DNA from: Deltaproteobacteria bacterium
GTDB lineage: Bacteria > Desulfobacterota > Syntrophia > Syntrophales > UBA2210
Direction: 5' to 3'
NCBI GenBank assembly: GCA_011056825.1
Contig: DSBH01000298.1
Span: forward strand, 1 to 6,865
DNA length: 6,865 nt
Part shown: one piece after another, positions 6,360 to 6,865 of the stretch
Numbering within the stretch: the first letter of the stretch is position 1
Layout of the letters: each line of letters begins with the position of its first letter
Notes under the pieces: model-generated
The model's input: the letters and a program-made list of their open reading frames with translations, nothing else
Database searches by the model: none
What the model was told of the DNA's origin: nothing
Program-made: the position numbers and the translations under genes

Positions 6360-6865
6360 TTACCGGGGATAGCCGGTTATGTCGCGTATCCTGCGGTAGA
6401 AGGGTCTCAATCGCCGGTACATCTTCTTGTAGACATCCCGGTAAAGTTGGTCATAGAGTGCGTGATTTTTCATGTTCGGTTCGTAGACTTCGCCCGTGTG
6501 GGTCATCTCGCGGATTGCCGTTTCGAAATCGGGATGAATGCCTGTTCCGACGGCGGCGTTGATGGCGGCTCCCAGGGCGGAAGTTTCGTAGATATGTGGT
6601 TTGGCTGTCGGAAGCCCGAAAATGTCGGCGGTGGTCTGCATGGCGTTCCTGCTGCGCGATCCGCCGCCGGACACTCGCAAGCTGATAATGGGAATCCGTG
6701 TCTTTTTCTCGATCCGTTCCTTCCCTTCACGCAGGGCGTACCCCAGTCCTTCAAGAATGGCCCGGTACAGATGACCCCGGGTGTGAACATCGCCGAAGCC
6801 GATGACGGCGCCCTTGGCCTCCGGTCCGGGCAGCTTTACTCCCGGCGACCAGTAAGGCTGTAACA
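6360..6865 (-). CDS. FGGY-family carbohydrate kinase, C-terminal part; N-terminus beyond window
   Basis: The last 167 residues of a sugar or polyol kinase are visible (numbered here from the first complete codon at 6863); about two thirds of a typical 500-residue family member lies outside the window. The segment belongs to the second, nucleotide-binding domain. It begins LQPYWSPG, then has GDVHTRGHLYRAILEGLGYALREG (24-47), the helix closing the ATP site. The glycine-rich adenine loop VSGGGSRS (64-71) follows, then QTTADIFGLP (76-85) and ETSALGAA (93-100), all standard FGGY features. The tail (about 130-167) is rich in Tyr and Arg and ends in DITGYPR. FGGY kinases phosphorylate glycerol, xylulose, ribulose, gluconate and similar substrates with ATP. 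The catalytic Asp and most sugar-contacting residues lie outside the window, so the substrate cannot be assigned. No convincing terminator separates it from the opu promoter, so some readthrough into the opu genes is possible. Confidence 0.9.
   Translation of the reverse strand, partial: LQPYWSPGVKLPGPEAKGAVIGFGDVHTRGHLYRAILEGLGYALREGKERIEKKTRIPIISLRVSGGGSRSRNAMQTTADIFGLPTAKPHIYETSALGAAINAAVGTGIHPDFETAIREMTHTGEVYEPNMKNHALYDQLYRDVYKKMYRRLRPFYRRIRDITGYPR

Noticed and set aside
6348..6863. Plus-strand open frame opposite the FGGY kinase
   Set aside because: The minus strand encodes continuous FGGY motifs across the same interval; the plus-strand product has no recognisable features.
1..6865. 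Search for mobile elements, CRISPR repeats, tRNA or rRNA genes, toxin-antitoxin or defence genes
   Set aside because: No transposase or integrase motif, no regularly spaced direct repeats, no RNA-gene signature and no unexplained gene-sized gap were seen; the window is filled by housekeeping transport and envelope genes.

Overview
The window is a compact, ordinary-looking bacterial chromosomal segment. Every recognisable gene lies on the minus strand, so transcription runs from high to low coordinates. The substrate-binding protein carries a Sec-type signal peptide with an Ala-X-Ala cleavage site and no lipobox, which points to a diderm (Gram-negative) host. Gene content, moderate-to-high GC coding sequence and the corC-corC-glmU order suggest a Desulfobacterota-like (former deltaproteobacterial) organism. 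That placement is inference only, since no rRNA or marker phylogeny is possible here.

Reading along the minus strand: (1) 6865-6360 holds the C-terminal third of an FGGY-family carbohydrate kinase, cut by the window edge. (2) 6359-6138 is a non-coding gap with a strong sigma70-like promoter (TTGACA, 17-nt spacer, TATTAA) and a 7-bp inverted repeat. (3) 6137-3196 is a complete three-gene glycine betaine/proline-type osmoprotectant ABC importer: ATPase with tandem CBS domains, membrane permease, periplasmic binding protein. It ends in a textbook rho-independent terminator at 3151-3115. (4) A second sigma70-like promoter (TTGACT, 17 nt, TATCTT) at 3087-3059 starts the next unit. (5) 3008-404 holds two tandem, non-identical CNNM/CorC-type (DUF21-CBS-CBS-CorC_HlyC) membrane proteins with overlapping ends. 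(6) 407-1 is the N-terminal third of a GlmU-type sugar-nucleotide uridylyltransferase, coupled to the second CorC gene by an ATGA overlap and cut by the other window edge.

Functionally, the opu unit should import compatible solutes under osmotic stress: the ATPase drives the permease, the binding protein delivers substrate, and the CBS domains may gate activity. The downstream unit appears to join divalent-cation (Mg2+) handling with UDP-GlcNAc synthesis for the envelope. I found no mobile element, CRISPR array, tRNA, rRNA, toxin-antitoxin or defence system, and no convincing undescribed system. The most distinctive points are the paired CorC paralogues fused into a translationally coupled unit with glmU, and the symmetric promoter/operator-like region upstream of the opu genes.
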